Source: Firmicutes bacterium UBA3553
Lineage (GTDB): Bacteria; Bacillota; Clostridia; Tissierellales; Sedimentibacteraceae
Length of the DNA stretch: 64,000 nucleotides
Assembly (NCBI GenBank): GCA_002381185.1
Contig: DFOA01000003.1
Coordinates: 63,969 to 127,968 of the forward strand
Reading direction: 5' to 3'
The first letter of the stretch is position 1. Each line of letters begins with the position of its first letter. Shown piece after piece: positions 17,801-25,069 of this stretch. The position numbers and the translations under genes were made by a program. The notes beneath the pieces were generated by a model. That model did no database searches and was not told the DNA's origin. It was given only the letters and a program-made list of their open reading frames with translations.

Positions 17801-18937
17801 ATGGATAAAAAGTACATAGAAGGCTTAAGCGGAAGCTTGCCCCGATTAGGATACGGATGCATGCGTCTCCCTGTAAGGGATAATAAAATTGATTTTGAGG
17901 CAGCAAAAGAATTGATTCATTATGCTTACAATAATGGATTGAATTATTTTGATACGGCTTATAATTATCACGGCGGTGAATCTGAAATTTTTTTGGGAAA
18001 AGTTTTACCTGAATTTAAAAGAGACACATATTTTCTTACAAGCAAGCTGCCTGTATGGAAGGTTGAGAAAGACGGCGATGCAGAAAAACTCTTTAATGAG
18101 CAGCTGGAAAAATGCAACACTGAATATTTCGACTTTTACCTCCTGCATTCGCTGAGCAAAAAATCAATTGAAACAGTAGAGAAGTTTAAACTCTATGATT
18201 TCATAGCAAAGAAAAAAGAAGAAGGAAAAATAAAAAATATAGGCTTTTCATTCCATGACGGCAATGAAGTTCTTCAAAAATTTGCTGCAGCCCACAAATG
18301 GGATTTTGCACAACTGCAGATAAATTATTGGGACTGGGAAGAAAACGATGCAAAAAGCCTGTATGAAACTCTTGAAAAACTAAACATTCCATGCTTTGTA
18401 ATGGAACCTGTGAGGGGAGGATTTCTGGCTTCCTTTGCGCCTCATGCCATGAAGCATTTCAAGGATTACAATTCCCAGGCAAGTATAGCATCCTGGGCAT
18501 TGAGATGGGTTGCATCACTTCCGAATGTAGCAATAATATTAAGCGGAATGTCCAGCATGGAACAGCTTCAGGACAATATCGCAACATTTTCCGATTTAAA
18601 GTCCATAAGCAGCGAAGAACAAAAATTAATCAATGCAGTCATAGAGGATTTAAGAAAAATAAATCCGGTTCCATGCACAGGCTGCCGTTACTGCATGGAC
18701 TGCCAGTACGGAGTTGATATACCGGGTGTGTTTGAAATATATAACGACTATAAAAAATCAGAAAATAAACAGATTGCAGCAAGAAGCTACTTTACATTCA
18801 TGGATGAAAAGGAGCAGGGAGGTAATTGCCAGAAATGCGGCGAATGCTTGACGAAATGTCCTCAGCAGATAAGTATCCCTGATGAATTGGAAAAAATACA
18901 TGCAGAAATGCTGAAAATAAAAGCTGAATTAAGCTAA
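17801..18937 (+). CDS. Aldo/keto reductase with C-terminal two-[4Fe-4S] ferredoxin domain
   Basis: 378-aa cytoplasmic oxidoreductase. The AKR barrel covers about 10-285, beginning with LGYGCMRLP and containing the catalytic Asp/Tyr segment FDTAYNYHGGE and the Lys in FLTSKLP. The C-terminal extension has two iron-sulfur motifs: CTGCRYCMDC followed by a proline-rich turn, and CQKCGECLTKCP. Such fusions are common in anaerobes and are thought to couple ferredoxin-type electron transfer to carbonyl reduction. The true substrate is not known. It is monocistronic, with a strong terminator; its ribosome-binding site is GAAGGCGGG. Confidence 0.88.
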   Translation: MDKKYIEGLSGSLPRLGYGCMRLPVRDNKIDFEAAKELIHYAYNNGLNYFDTAYNYHGGESEIFLGKVLPEFKRDTYFLTSKLPVWKVEKDGDAEKLFNEQLEKCNTEYFDFYLLHSLSKKSIETVEKFKLYDFIAKKKEEGKIKNIGFSFHDGNEVLQKFAAAHKWDFAQLQINYWDWEENDAKSLYETLEKLNIPCFVMEPVRGGFLASFAPHAMKHFKDYNSQASIASWALRWVASLPNVAIILSGMSSMEQLQDNIATFSDLKSISSEEQKLINAVIEDLRKINPVPCTGCRYCMDCQYGVDIPGVFEIYNDYKKSENKQIAARSYFTFMDEKEQGGNCQKCGECLTKCPQQISIPDELEKIHAEMLKIKAELS

Positions 18938-18955
18938 TAAGTATAACATAGCGTC

Positions 18956-18997
18956 AAAAAGGTCCTGACCTGAAAAAATGTCAGAACCTTTTTTTAA
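18956..18997. terminator. Bidirectional intrinsic terminator
   Basis: AAAAAGGTCCTGAC pairs with GTCAGAACCTTTTTTT. It serves the aldo/keto reductase on the plus strand and the AtoE-type operon ending at 19035 on the minus strand. Confidence 0.85.
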
Positions 18998-19034
18998 TGA
19001 AAAAGTATTTGAGCAATCCTATATTCAAATAACC

Positions 19035-20408
19035 CTAAATTAATCCAGGTACTGCTAATAATCCGATAATTGTTACTATGCACCAGAAAAGCCATATAAA
19101 TGCCATGTATCCCCAGACATCCTTCAATTTCATTCCAACTACAGACAGTGCAGGAATTACATAAAGAGGCTGTAAAAGGTTAGTTGCTTCGTCACCAAAT
19201 ACAAAGGCATTAACAACATGTGGTATGTTAGCATCCAGCCTTATAGCAGCATCAACAAGTATAGGACCTTGCACAATCCATTGACCACCCTGTGAAGGTA
19301 TGAACAAGTTAACTATTGATGCAGAAATATATGATATTACAGGTAATGTATAAGCCGTCGCAAATTGACACATTCCTCCGACAATAATCTGGCCGAGGCC
19401 GGAATCAGACATCATTCCTTGTATTCCACCATAAAATGGAAATTGAATCATAACATCTGTTGCAAGACCTAAATTTTCTCTATAGGCAGCAATGAACTTT
19501 TCCAGCGTATTATATAGCATGAAGTTTGCCGTCAAGAAAATAAATATTACAAAGTTTAAACTTAATGAACCTAAAAATCCGCTTTTCATAAATGTGAAAA
19601 TTATGTTAACTAGTCCTGCAATTCCAATTAACATCATTATAATTTTGCTGCCGTTCATTTTTTCTGCAAAGGTGTTTCTTGTTTCTTCAACTTCTTTTTC
19701 TTCATCTTCATCATTTGCACTATATTCTATTACCTCATTTTTTGGGGGCATTGTTTTAAGGGTCAGTAGTATCGTTCCAACAGCAAGTATAAGCCAAACT
19801 ATAACATTCATTGGATTGTAAGTTGTTACATCCTGAGTCAACACACCTATTTTATCTACTAAAAAATGATCCTGACCAGCTAACAAAGCGTAAACAGAAG
19901 CACTAGGTCCCAAGCACTGCCCTAAATTCATAGTAGAGTATCCTGCTGCTACCAACATTGGGAAATGAAGCCTTTTGACATTTTTAGTAAGCTGCATTGC
20001 CAGAATAGGGGTTACTATAGTACAAAATGCCCAATTCAAAAAACTTGAAATGTAACCAAATGCCATAAGCAAAATGATTGCAGCCGTAGGAGTATTTACT
20101 ACCTTTGCGAATTTTTTCAGTGCCTTTTTAATTTGTTTAGATCTAGCAGTTACCGCACAAGTAACAACCATAAAGGACATTTGAAAAGCAAAAGCTATCT
20201 GTGACCAAATACCATTATACCATGAATTCAGCATCCCCATTATTCCATGATCAGTAAATAATACACCTGAAACAAAGACTAATATTGTTAATAATAGACA
20301 AAAAACCAACGGGTCCGGAATAATGTTTTCCGCAGCAAAATTAAATTTTTTGCTGAACCTCCATAAAAACGATCCTCTTTCTAAACTTTCTGAGTTTTCC
20401 TTTGCCAT
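19035..20408 (-). CDS. AtoE-type short-chain fatty acid transporter
   Basis: 457-aa integral membrane protein of the AtoE (TIGR00366) short-chain fatty acid carrier family. It has roughly 11-12 hydrophobic segments; typical family stretches include NWAFCTIVTPILA, GQCLGPSASVYALLAGQ, PSQGGQWIVQGP and VFGDEATNLLQPLY. A charged loop (NDEDEEKEVEETRN, about 225-240) separates the halves. It is the last gene of the operon with the dehydrogenase-family protein (13-bp gap) and BKACE1, so it probably imports that pathway's carboxylate substrate or exports acetoacetate or short acids. Confidence 0.85.
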   Translation of the reverse strand: MAKENSESLERGSFLWRFSKKFNFAAENIIPDPLVFCLLLTILVFVSGVLFTDHGIMGMLNSWYNGIWSQIAFAFQMSFMVVTCAVTARSKQIKKALKKFAKVVNTPTAAIILLMAFGYISSFLNWAFCTIVTPILAMQLTKNVKRLHFPMLVAAGYSTMNLGQCLGPSASVYALLAGQDHFLVDKIGVLTQDVTTYNPMNVIVWLILAVGTILLTLKTMPPKNEVIEYSANDEDEEKEVEETRNTFAEKMNGSKIIMMLIGIAGLVNIIFTFMKSGFLGSLSLNFVIFIFLTANFMLYNTLEKFIAAYRENLGLATDVMIQFPFYGGIQGMMSDSGLGQIIVGGMCQFATAYTLPVISYISASIVNLFIPSQGGQWIVQGPILVDAAIRLDANIPHVVNAFVFGDEATNLLQPLYVIPALSVVGMKLKDVWGYMAFIWLFWCIVTIIGLLAVPGLI

Positions 20409-20421
20409 GTTTATTCTCCTA

Positions 20422-21366
20422 TCAAATATAATTTTTTGATGTTTTTAATTGAATTATTAATCTTTTATTAAAATCATTTTTGAAATTTTGACTTGCTTCA
20501 TTTGTATATTCAAAAAATCCTTCTCCGGATTTTAATCCAAGTTTGCCTTCTTCTACCTTTTTCCTTAAAATTGGATTTGCTTCCGTTCTGTTATCCATGA
20601 CCGAAAGTAAATTATCCCCAACGGTGCACCAAATATCAAGTCCCCCCATATCGGCCACTTCCAGCTGTCCGGTTGTAGCATACCTGAATGCAGGACCGAA
20701 TTTTAAAGCCTTATCAATATCTTTAGGTGAGGCTACTCCCATCTCTATAAGAGAAAATACTTCTCTTGCAACTCCCTGCTGTATTCTGTTTGCAACAAGT
20801 CCGGGTACATCTTTTAATACTTTTACCGTTTGTTTACCTATTTTACTGTAAAGAGCCTCAACTTCTTTGAAGGTTACTTCATTCATATTTCCAAAAAATG
20901 AAAGCTCCGCAATGGGCATGAGATGTGCCGGATTATACCAATGACAAACTATCATTCTTTTTTTTCTTTCATCCGATACCAGCTTCATCATTTCATTTAA
21001 CGCAAGGCTTGATGTGTTACTTGCTAATATTGCTTCCTTTTTACAATAACCATCAAGCTCCCTGAATAAATTTTGTTTTAGTTCAAGTATTTCAGGTGTT
21101 GCCTCAATTACATAGTCTGCATTTTCTACTGCTGATTTTAAATCACTAAACAGCTTAATATTGTTGATTATACCGTTTACTTCACTTTTATCAATTAGTT
21201 CATTTTCTGCGGCAAAATCTAACTCCCCTTTAATAATACTCATTACAGAATTTCTTATCTTTTCGCTGGTTTCATATAAGTTAACTGAAAATCCATACAT
21301 AGCAAATGTCTCAGCTATTCCGTGACCCATGGTTCCTGCACCAAGTACAGCTATATTTTTAATCAT
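20422..21366 (-). CDS. 3-hydroxyacyl-CoA dehydrogenase family oxidoreductase
   Basis: 314-aa NAD-dependent dehydrogenase. The N-terminal Rossmann fold has VLGAGTMGHGIAE. A catalytic Ser/His region reads SNTSSLALNEM and CHWYNPAHLMPIAEL, and a C-terminal dimerisation domain follows (GLVANRIQQ). The HWYNPAHLMP stretch departs from the HFFNP of fatty-acid enzymes and resembles family members acting on free 3-hydroxy acids, such as carnitine dehydrogenase. Encoded 30 bp downstream of BKACE1, it probably oxidises a 3-hydroxy acid to the 3-keto acid that BKACE1 cleaves. A (hydroxy)oxohexanoate substrate is possible but unproven. Confidence 0.82.
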   Translation of the reverse strand: MIKNIAVLGAGTMGHGIAETFAMYGFSVNLYETSEKIRNSVMSIIKGELDFAAENELIDKSEVNGIINNIKLFSDLKSAVENADYVIEATPEILELKQNLFRELDGYCKKEAILASNTSSLALNEMMKLVSDERKKRMIVCHWYNPAHLMPIAELSFFGNMNEVTFKEVEALYSKIGKQTVKVLKDVPGLVANRIQQGVAREVFSLIEMGVASPKDIDKALKFGPAFRYATTGQLEVADMGGLDIWCTVGDNLLSVMDNRTEANPILRKKVEEGKLGLKSGEGFFEYTNEASQNFKNDFNKRLIIQLKTSKNYI

Positions 21367-21396
21367 TTATAAATGCCTCTCTTTAATTTACTCTGC

Positions 21397-22218
21397 CTAT
21401 CTCTTCAATCCTAATATTTCTCTCGCATCTTCCGGAGTAGCGACTTCATTGCCTGCTTCTTTTATGATATTTGCAGCTCTTGTAACAAATTGAGCGTTAG
21501 ATTCCGCAAGCATCTTAGGCGCAAACAAAACATTATCCTCCATCCCCACACGTACATGTCCACCAAGAGCAATTGCTACAAGCATTATAGGAACATGACC
21601 TCTGCCTATTCCTAAAGCTGACCATGTTGATCCTTCGGGAATTAAACTCTTCAGGTAAACTAAATTTTCAACTGTTGCAGCTGTTCCTCCTGCGGCTCCC
21701 AAAACAAACTGGTAATGCAACGGAGACCTTAAAATTCCCTTTTTTAAATAATATAAGGAATTGTATACCATACCAGCATCAAAAATTTCAATTTCAGGCT
21801 TAACACCATATTCTTGCATTGTTAACCCTAGCTCTTCCAAAAATTTTGGATGATTAATGAATAAACTGTTATGCATCCAGTTCATTGAGCCGCAGTCGTA
21901 AGATGCCATTTCCGGTCTTATTGATTTTAAATGAGCTTGTCTTGTTTCATCAGTTGCGTTTAAATCTCCTGATGTAGTAAGATTCAAGACTATATCGCAT
22001 TTTTCCTTTATAAGCGATACCGTTTCTTCGAATTTCTCTTTGCACATAGTTCCTTTGTCTTCGTCATTTCTCATATGAAGATGTGCGATAGAAGCTCCTG
22101 CCTTATAGCATTCAAAAACATCTTCAGCGATTTCCTTAGGCGATAACGGAATATTTGGATTGTTTTCTTTTGTTGGCCATGCTCCAGTCGGAGCTACCGT
22201 AATAATTGTTTTGTTCAT
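21397..22218 (-). CDS. Beta-keto acid cleavage enzyme (BKACE, DUF849), copy 1
   Basis: Zn-dependent enzyme that condenses a beta-keto acid with acetyl-CoA and splits it to acetoacetate plus a new acyl-CoA. The 273-aa protein has the zinc/active-site motifs HLHMRN and VGMEDN and the loop ASYDCGSMNW. At the position of Glu14 of the lysine-pathway enzyme Kce, which binds the substrate amino group, the sequence PTGAWPT has Trp, so a 3-keto-5-aminohexanoate substrate is unlikely. The start at 22218 is set by GGAGG five bases upstream. First gene of the operon with the dehydrogenase and AtoE carrier; a sigma-54 promoter precedes it. Confidence 0.88.
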   Translation of the reverse strand: MNKTIITVAPTGAWPTKENNPNIPLSPKEIAEDVFECYKAGASIAHLHMRNDEDKGTMCKEKFEETVSLIKEKCDIVLNLTTSGDLNATDETRQAHLKSIRPEMASYDCGSMNWMHNSLFINHPKFLEELGLTMQEYGVKPEIEIFDAGMVYNSLYYLKKGILRSPLHYQFVLGAAGGTAATVENLVYLKSLIPEGSTWSALGIGRGHVPIMLVAIALGGHVRVGMEDNVLFAPKMLAESNAQFVTRAANIIKEAGNEVATPEDAREILGLKR

Positions 22219-22253
22219 TTGTTCCTCCTTCATATCTTCTTGCTTATATATAA

Positions 22254-22268
22254 GCAAGAAGCATGCCA
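22254..22268 (-). promoter_or_regulatory. Sigma-54 (-24/-12) promoter for the BKACE1 operon
   Basis: On the minus strand TGGCA-TGCTTC-TTGC matches the consensus TGGCACG-N4-TTGC at the key GG and GC elements with correct spacing. Predicted start of transcription is near 22242, giving a short leader before the ATG at 22218. Confidence 0.8.
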
Positions 22269-22327
22269 GTCGTAAAACTATTCTGACGCTGATATTTAAA
22301 GAAAGTTAAGTTCTTATAAATTCCAAC

Positions 22328-22343
22328 TATAACAAAAGTTATA
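22328..22343. promoter_or_regulatory. Palindromic activator-site copy 1
   Basis: TATAAC-AAAA-GTTATA, a perfect inverted repeat about 75 bp upstream of the sigma-54 promoter. The same 16-mer recurs at 22432-22447 and, in reverse with one mismatch, at 22451-22466. Confidence 0.65.
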
Positions 22344-22429
22344 ACAAGACAATATTTTTATTATCATATTTTTTAATATAAATTTACTACTTTAGCGGTC
22401 TTATGTAAAATTTAAATAGTTAATAAAAA

Positions 22430-22469
22430 GCTATAACAAAAGTTATATCTAATAACTTTTGTTATAGCT
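22430..22469. promoter_or_regulatory. Activator-site copies 2 and 3, forming a long hairpin that may also be the regulator's terminator
   Basis: Copies 2 (22432-22447) and 3 (22451-22466) are inverted relative to each other and create an 18-bp stem. Read from the regulator gene (minus strand), the hairpin lies 21 bp past its stop and is followed by TTTTTATT, so it could also stop transcription. Confidence 0.6.
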
Positions 22470-22490
22470 TAGTTTGACTAAATAAATTAT

Positions 22491-24035
22491 TTATTTTAAA
22501 TTATTAATTTTATTAATATCGATATTTAAAACCTTACATTTCTTGCTTAAAGCCGGCTGACTTAATCCTAAAACAGCAGATGCTTTATTAACTGACCCCA
22601 ACTCATAAATTGCATCTTTAATTATTTCAGTTTCTAATTTTTTCACTTCTTCTTTTAACGTAAAATTCTTTGTCCTAAACTTTTTGGTTTTTTTATATTC
22701 TTCCATGTCAAGCAAAGTAAGCAGGCTATCATACCTTATGTATCCATCCTTATTTATAACAATCAGCCTTTCAATTAAGTTTTCAAGCTCCCTTATGTTG
22801 CCGGGCCAATTATACCTTAAAAGAAGTTTAATTGCATCATTCTCAATTTTTATATTTTTATTATATTTTTTATTATACCTATTTAAAAACTCGTCAGTCA
22901 GGCTTGGAATTTCATCTCTTCTTTCTCTTAAAGGCTTAAGCTGAATTGGAACAACATTAAGCCTGTAATACAAATCATCTCTGAACCTCCCGTTCTCTAC
23001 TTCTTTCTTTAAATCTTTATTTGTGGAAGCAATCACTCTTATATTTAATTTAATGGGATTGTTTCCCCCAATTCTTATGATTTCTTTATTTTGTAGTACT
23101 CTTAACAACTTTGATTGAAGTTTCATACTCATATCACCTATCTCATCAAGTAATATTGTACCTTCATTAGCCAATTCAAATAATCCAATTTTTCCTGACG
23201 TCTTTGCACCGGTAAACGATCCTCCTTCATACCCAAACAGCTCTGATTCCAATAAATCAGAGGGAATCGCCGCACAGTTTACTTTTATTAAAGGCTTCTT
23301 TTTTCTCAAACTTTTAGAATATATCTCATCAACAATAACTTCTTTTCCGGTTCCTGACTCCCCCATTATTAAAATCGTTACGTCCGTAGGTGCTATGGTG
23401 CTGACGAGTTCCATAATAGCCTTCATATATTCCCCTTCACGGACAACATATGCTTTAGATGTTTGCTGTTTTCTTAAAAATTCAATTTCTTGATTAGCTC
23501 TTTGTTTATCACTTTGCAGCTCAGCATTTTTTAATTCAAGCTCTTTTAAGTTACTAATATCTCTGTTATTTATTACCACAAGCCTTACATTCTTATCTTC
23601 ATCAAATATGGGAGAACCTGTAACCAAAAGGTCTTTCTGATTTATTAAACTCTTACCGAGTGAATTTACCATGGTCTTTTTCTTAATTACATCCATGGTT
23701 ACAGCACCTTTATAAAGTCTACCTTCTTGAGAAATATCAAGAACATTTCTTCCAATAACATCTTCCTTTGCAATATCGGTGATTCTGGAATATGCATCAT
23801 TAACAAAAATTGTTTTTCCTGTTCCGTCGGATATGTAAATGCCATCATACAAATGATTACTTATTTCCTTAAAATCTAAATAACCAGTCATAAAATCCTT
23901 ATATATATCAGTTATTTTGTCATACTTATCTTTTAACGCTTTTTTAGTATCCGGGTTTAGGTTTACTTCATCTAGTAATTTAAAAATATCATCTATTTCT
24001 TCTTTTAGTAGCTTTACTTTGATTTCATCTCCCAT
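22491..24035 (-). CDS. PAS-domain sigma-54-dependent transcriptional activator (bacterial enhancer-binding protein)
   Basis: 514-aa activator. An N-terminal helical part is followed by a PAS domain (about 58-170, DGIYISDGTGKTIFVNDAY), then a linker helix, an AAA+ domain with Walker A GESGTGKE (about 226), a sigma-54 contact loop reading GSFTGA rather than GAFTGA, and Walker B TILLDEIGD. A Fis-type helix-turn-helix lies at the C-terminus (NKASAVLGLSQPALSKK). The PAS domain likely senses a small ligand or metabolite. The sigma-54 promoter and palindromes just downstream of this gene make the BKACE1 operon its obvious target. Confidence 0.92.
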   Translation of the reverse strand: MGDEIKVKLLKEEIDDIFKLLDEVNLNPDTKKALKDKYDKITDIYKDFMTGYLDFKEISNHLYDGIYISDGTGKTIFVNDAYSRITDIAKEDVIGRNVLDISQEGRLYKGAVTMDVIKKKTMVNSLGKSLINQKDLLVTGSPIFDEDKNVRLVVINNRDISNLKELELKNAELQSDKQRANQEIEFLRKQQTSKAYVVREGEYMKAIMELVSTIAPTDVTILIMGESGTGKEVIVDEIYSKSLRKKKPLIKVNCAAIPSDLLESELFGYEGGSFTGAKTSGKIGLFELANEGTILLDEIGDMSMKLQSKLLRVLQNKEIIRIGGNNPIKLNIRVIASTNKDLKKEVENGRFRDDLYYRLNVVPIQLKPLRERRDEIPSLTDEFLNRYNKKYNKNIKIENDAIKLLLRYNWPGNIRELENLIERLIVINKDGYIRYDSLLTLLDMEEYKKTKKFRTKNFTLKEEVKKLETEIIKDAIYELGSVNKASAVLGLSQPALSKKCKVLNIDINKINNLK

Positions 24036-24125
24036 ATAATAACCTCTTTTTACTGTTACTAATTATAAATTAATTATATCAATTTAATAACGATTCTTCA
24101 AATAAAATAAAGAAAATCTTCGCCT

Positions 24126-25028
24126 TCATTTAAAGTTTACTATATTTACTCCCTCAGCCTTAATCAAATTCTTTAATTTATCCAGCAAGTCAGGTGAAGG
24201 TCTTTTAAACTCTCCTGACGGCTTTTCAATACCCAGTACTTCATACTTTTCATCCCCGAAATTATGATAAGGTAATAATTCAATTTTGGGGTTTTTAATA
24301 TTTTTATTTACAAATCTGGCGGTTTCTATAATATTTCTTCTGTCGGCATTAACACCGACTATAACAGGAATTCTCACGACAACATCAACATTCAATTCGT
24401 TGAGCCTCTTGATATTGTTTAAAATTTTCGTATTGCCTATGCCTGTAAATTTCTTATGCTTTATATCATCCATATGCTTTATATCTATGAATATTAAATC
24501 CATTCTTTTTAATATATCCTTTACTTCTTCAAACTCAAAATATCCTGATGTCTCTATGGCTAAATTTACTGCCCTGTCATACAGATTATTAACAAGAACT
24601 CTTAATATGTCCTGCTGCAAGGTTGCTTCTCCGCCGGAAAAAGTGACTCCTCCCCCCGAATATCTGTAAAATATCTCCTGGCGCTTAATAATCTCAAGTA
24701 TATCCTCAATGGCATATCGCTTTACAAGTTTTTTTCTGCTGCCGGTAGGACAGTACTCCACACACCTGCCGCATGAAGTACATTTTTCTCTTTCTTCAGG
24801 CAAATTTAAATTAATGCCTATATCTTCGGGACAATTTAACGCGCATTTACCGCATCCTATACAAGTTTCAGCATTAAATGATATCCTTCTTACATCTTCC
24901 AGGCCCTCGGGATTAGCGCACCATCGACAGTTCAGCGGACATCCAGCAAAAAATATTGTAGTCCTTATGCCATCGCCGTCATTAACCGAAAAATTCTGAG
25001 GTTCCATAAAATAACCGTAATTGCTCAT
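24126..25028 (-). CDS. Glycyl radical enzyme activating enzyme (radical SAM)
   Basis: 300-aa radical-SAM activase that installs the glycyl radical on the partner encoded 41 bp upstream. It has the N-terminal motif FSVNDGDGIRTTIFF, the radical-SAM cluster CPLNCRWC, and a ferredoxin-like insert with two [4Fe-4S] sets (CIGCGKCALNCP and CTSCGRCVEYCP), as in activases of CutC/HypD/decarboxylase-type enzymes but not PFL activase. The SAM-binding GGE motif appears as FSGGEAT. It is probably translated from one mRNA with the glycyl radical enzyme. Confidence 0.93.
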   Translation of the reverse strand: MSNYGYFMEPQNFSVNDGDGIRTTIFFAGCPLNCRWCANPEGLEDVRRISFNAETCIGCGKCALNCPEDIGINLNLPEEREKCTSCGRCVEYCPTGSRKKLVKRYAIEDILEIIKRQEIFYRYSGGGVTFSGGEATLQQDILRVLVNNLYDRAVNLAIETSGYFEFEEVKDILKRMDLIFIDIKHMDDIKHKKFTGIGNTKILNNIKRLNELNVDVVVRIPVIVGVNADRRNIIETARFVNKNIKNPKIELLPYHNFGDEKYEVLGIEKPSGEFKRPSPDLLDKLKNLIKAEGVNIVNFK

Positions 25029-25069
25029 AAATTGCTCCTAACTGTCAGATATCCAAGTCTTATTTCTGG

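Noticed and set aside
21397..22218. Lysine fermentation enzyme Kce
   Set aside because: The lysine aminomutase, kdd and kal genes are absent and the Glu14 position is Trp.
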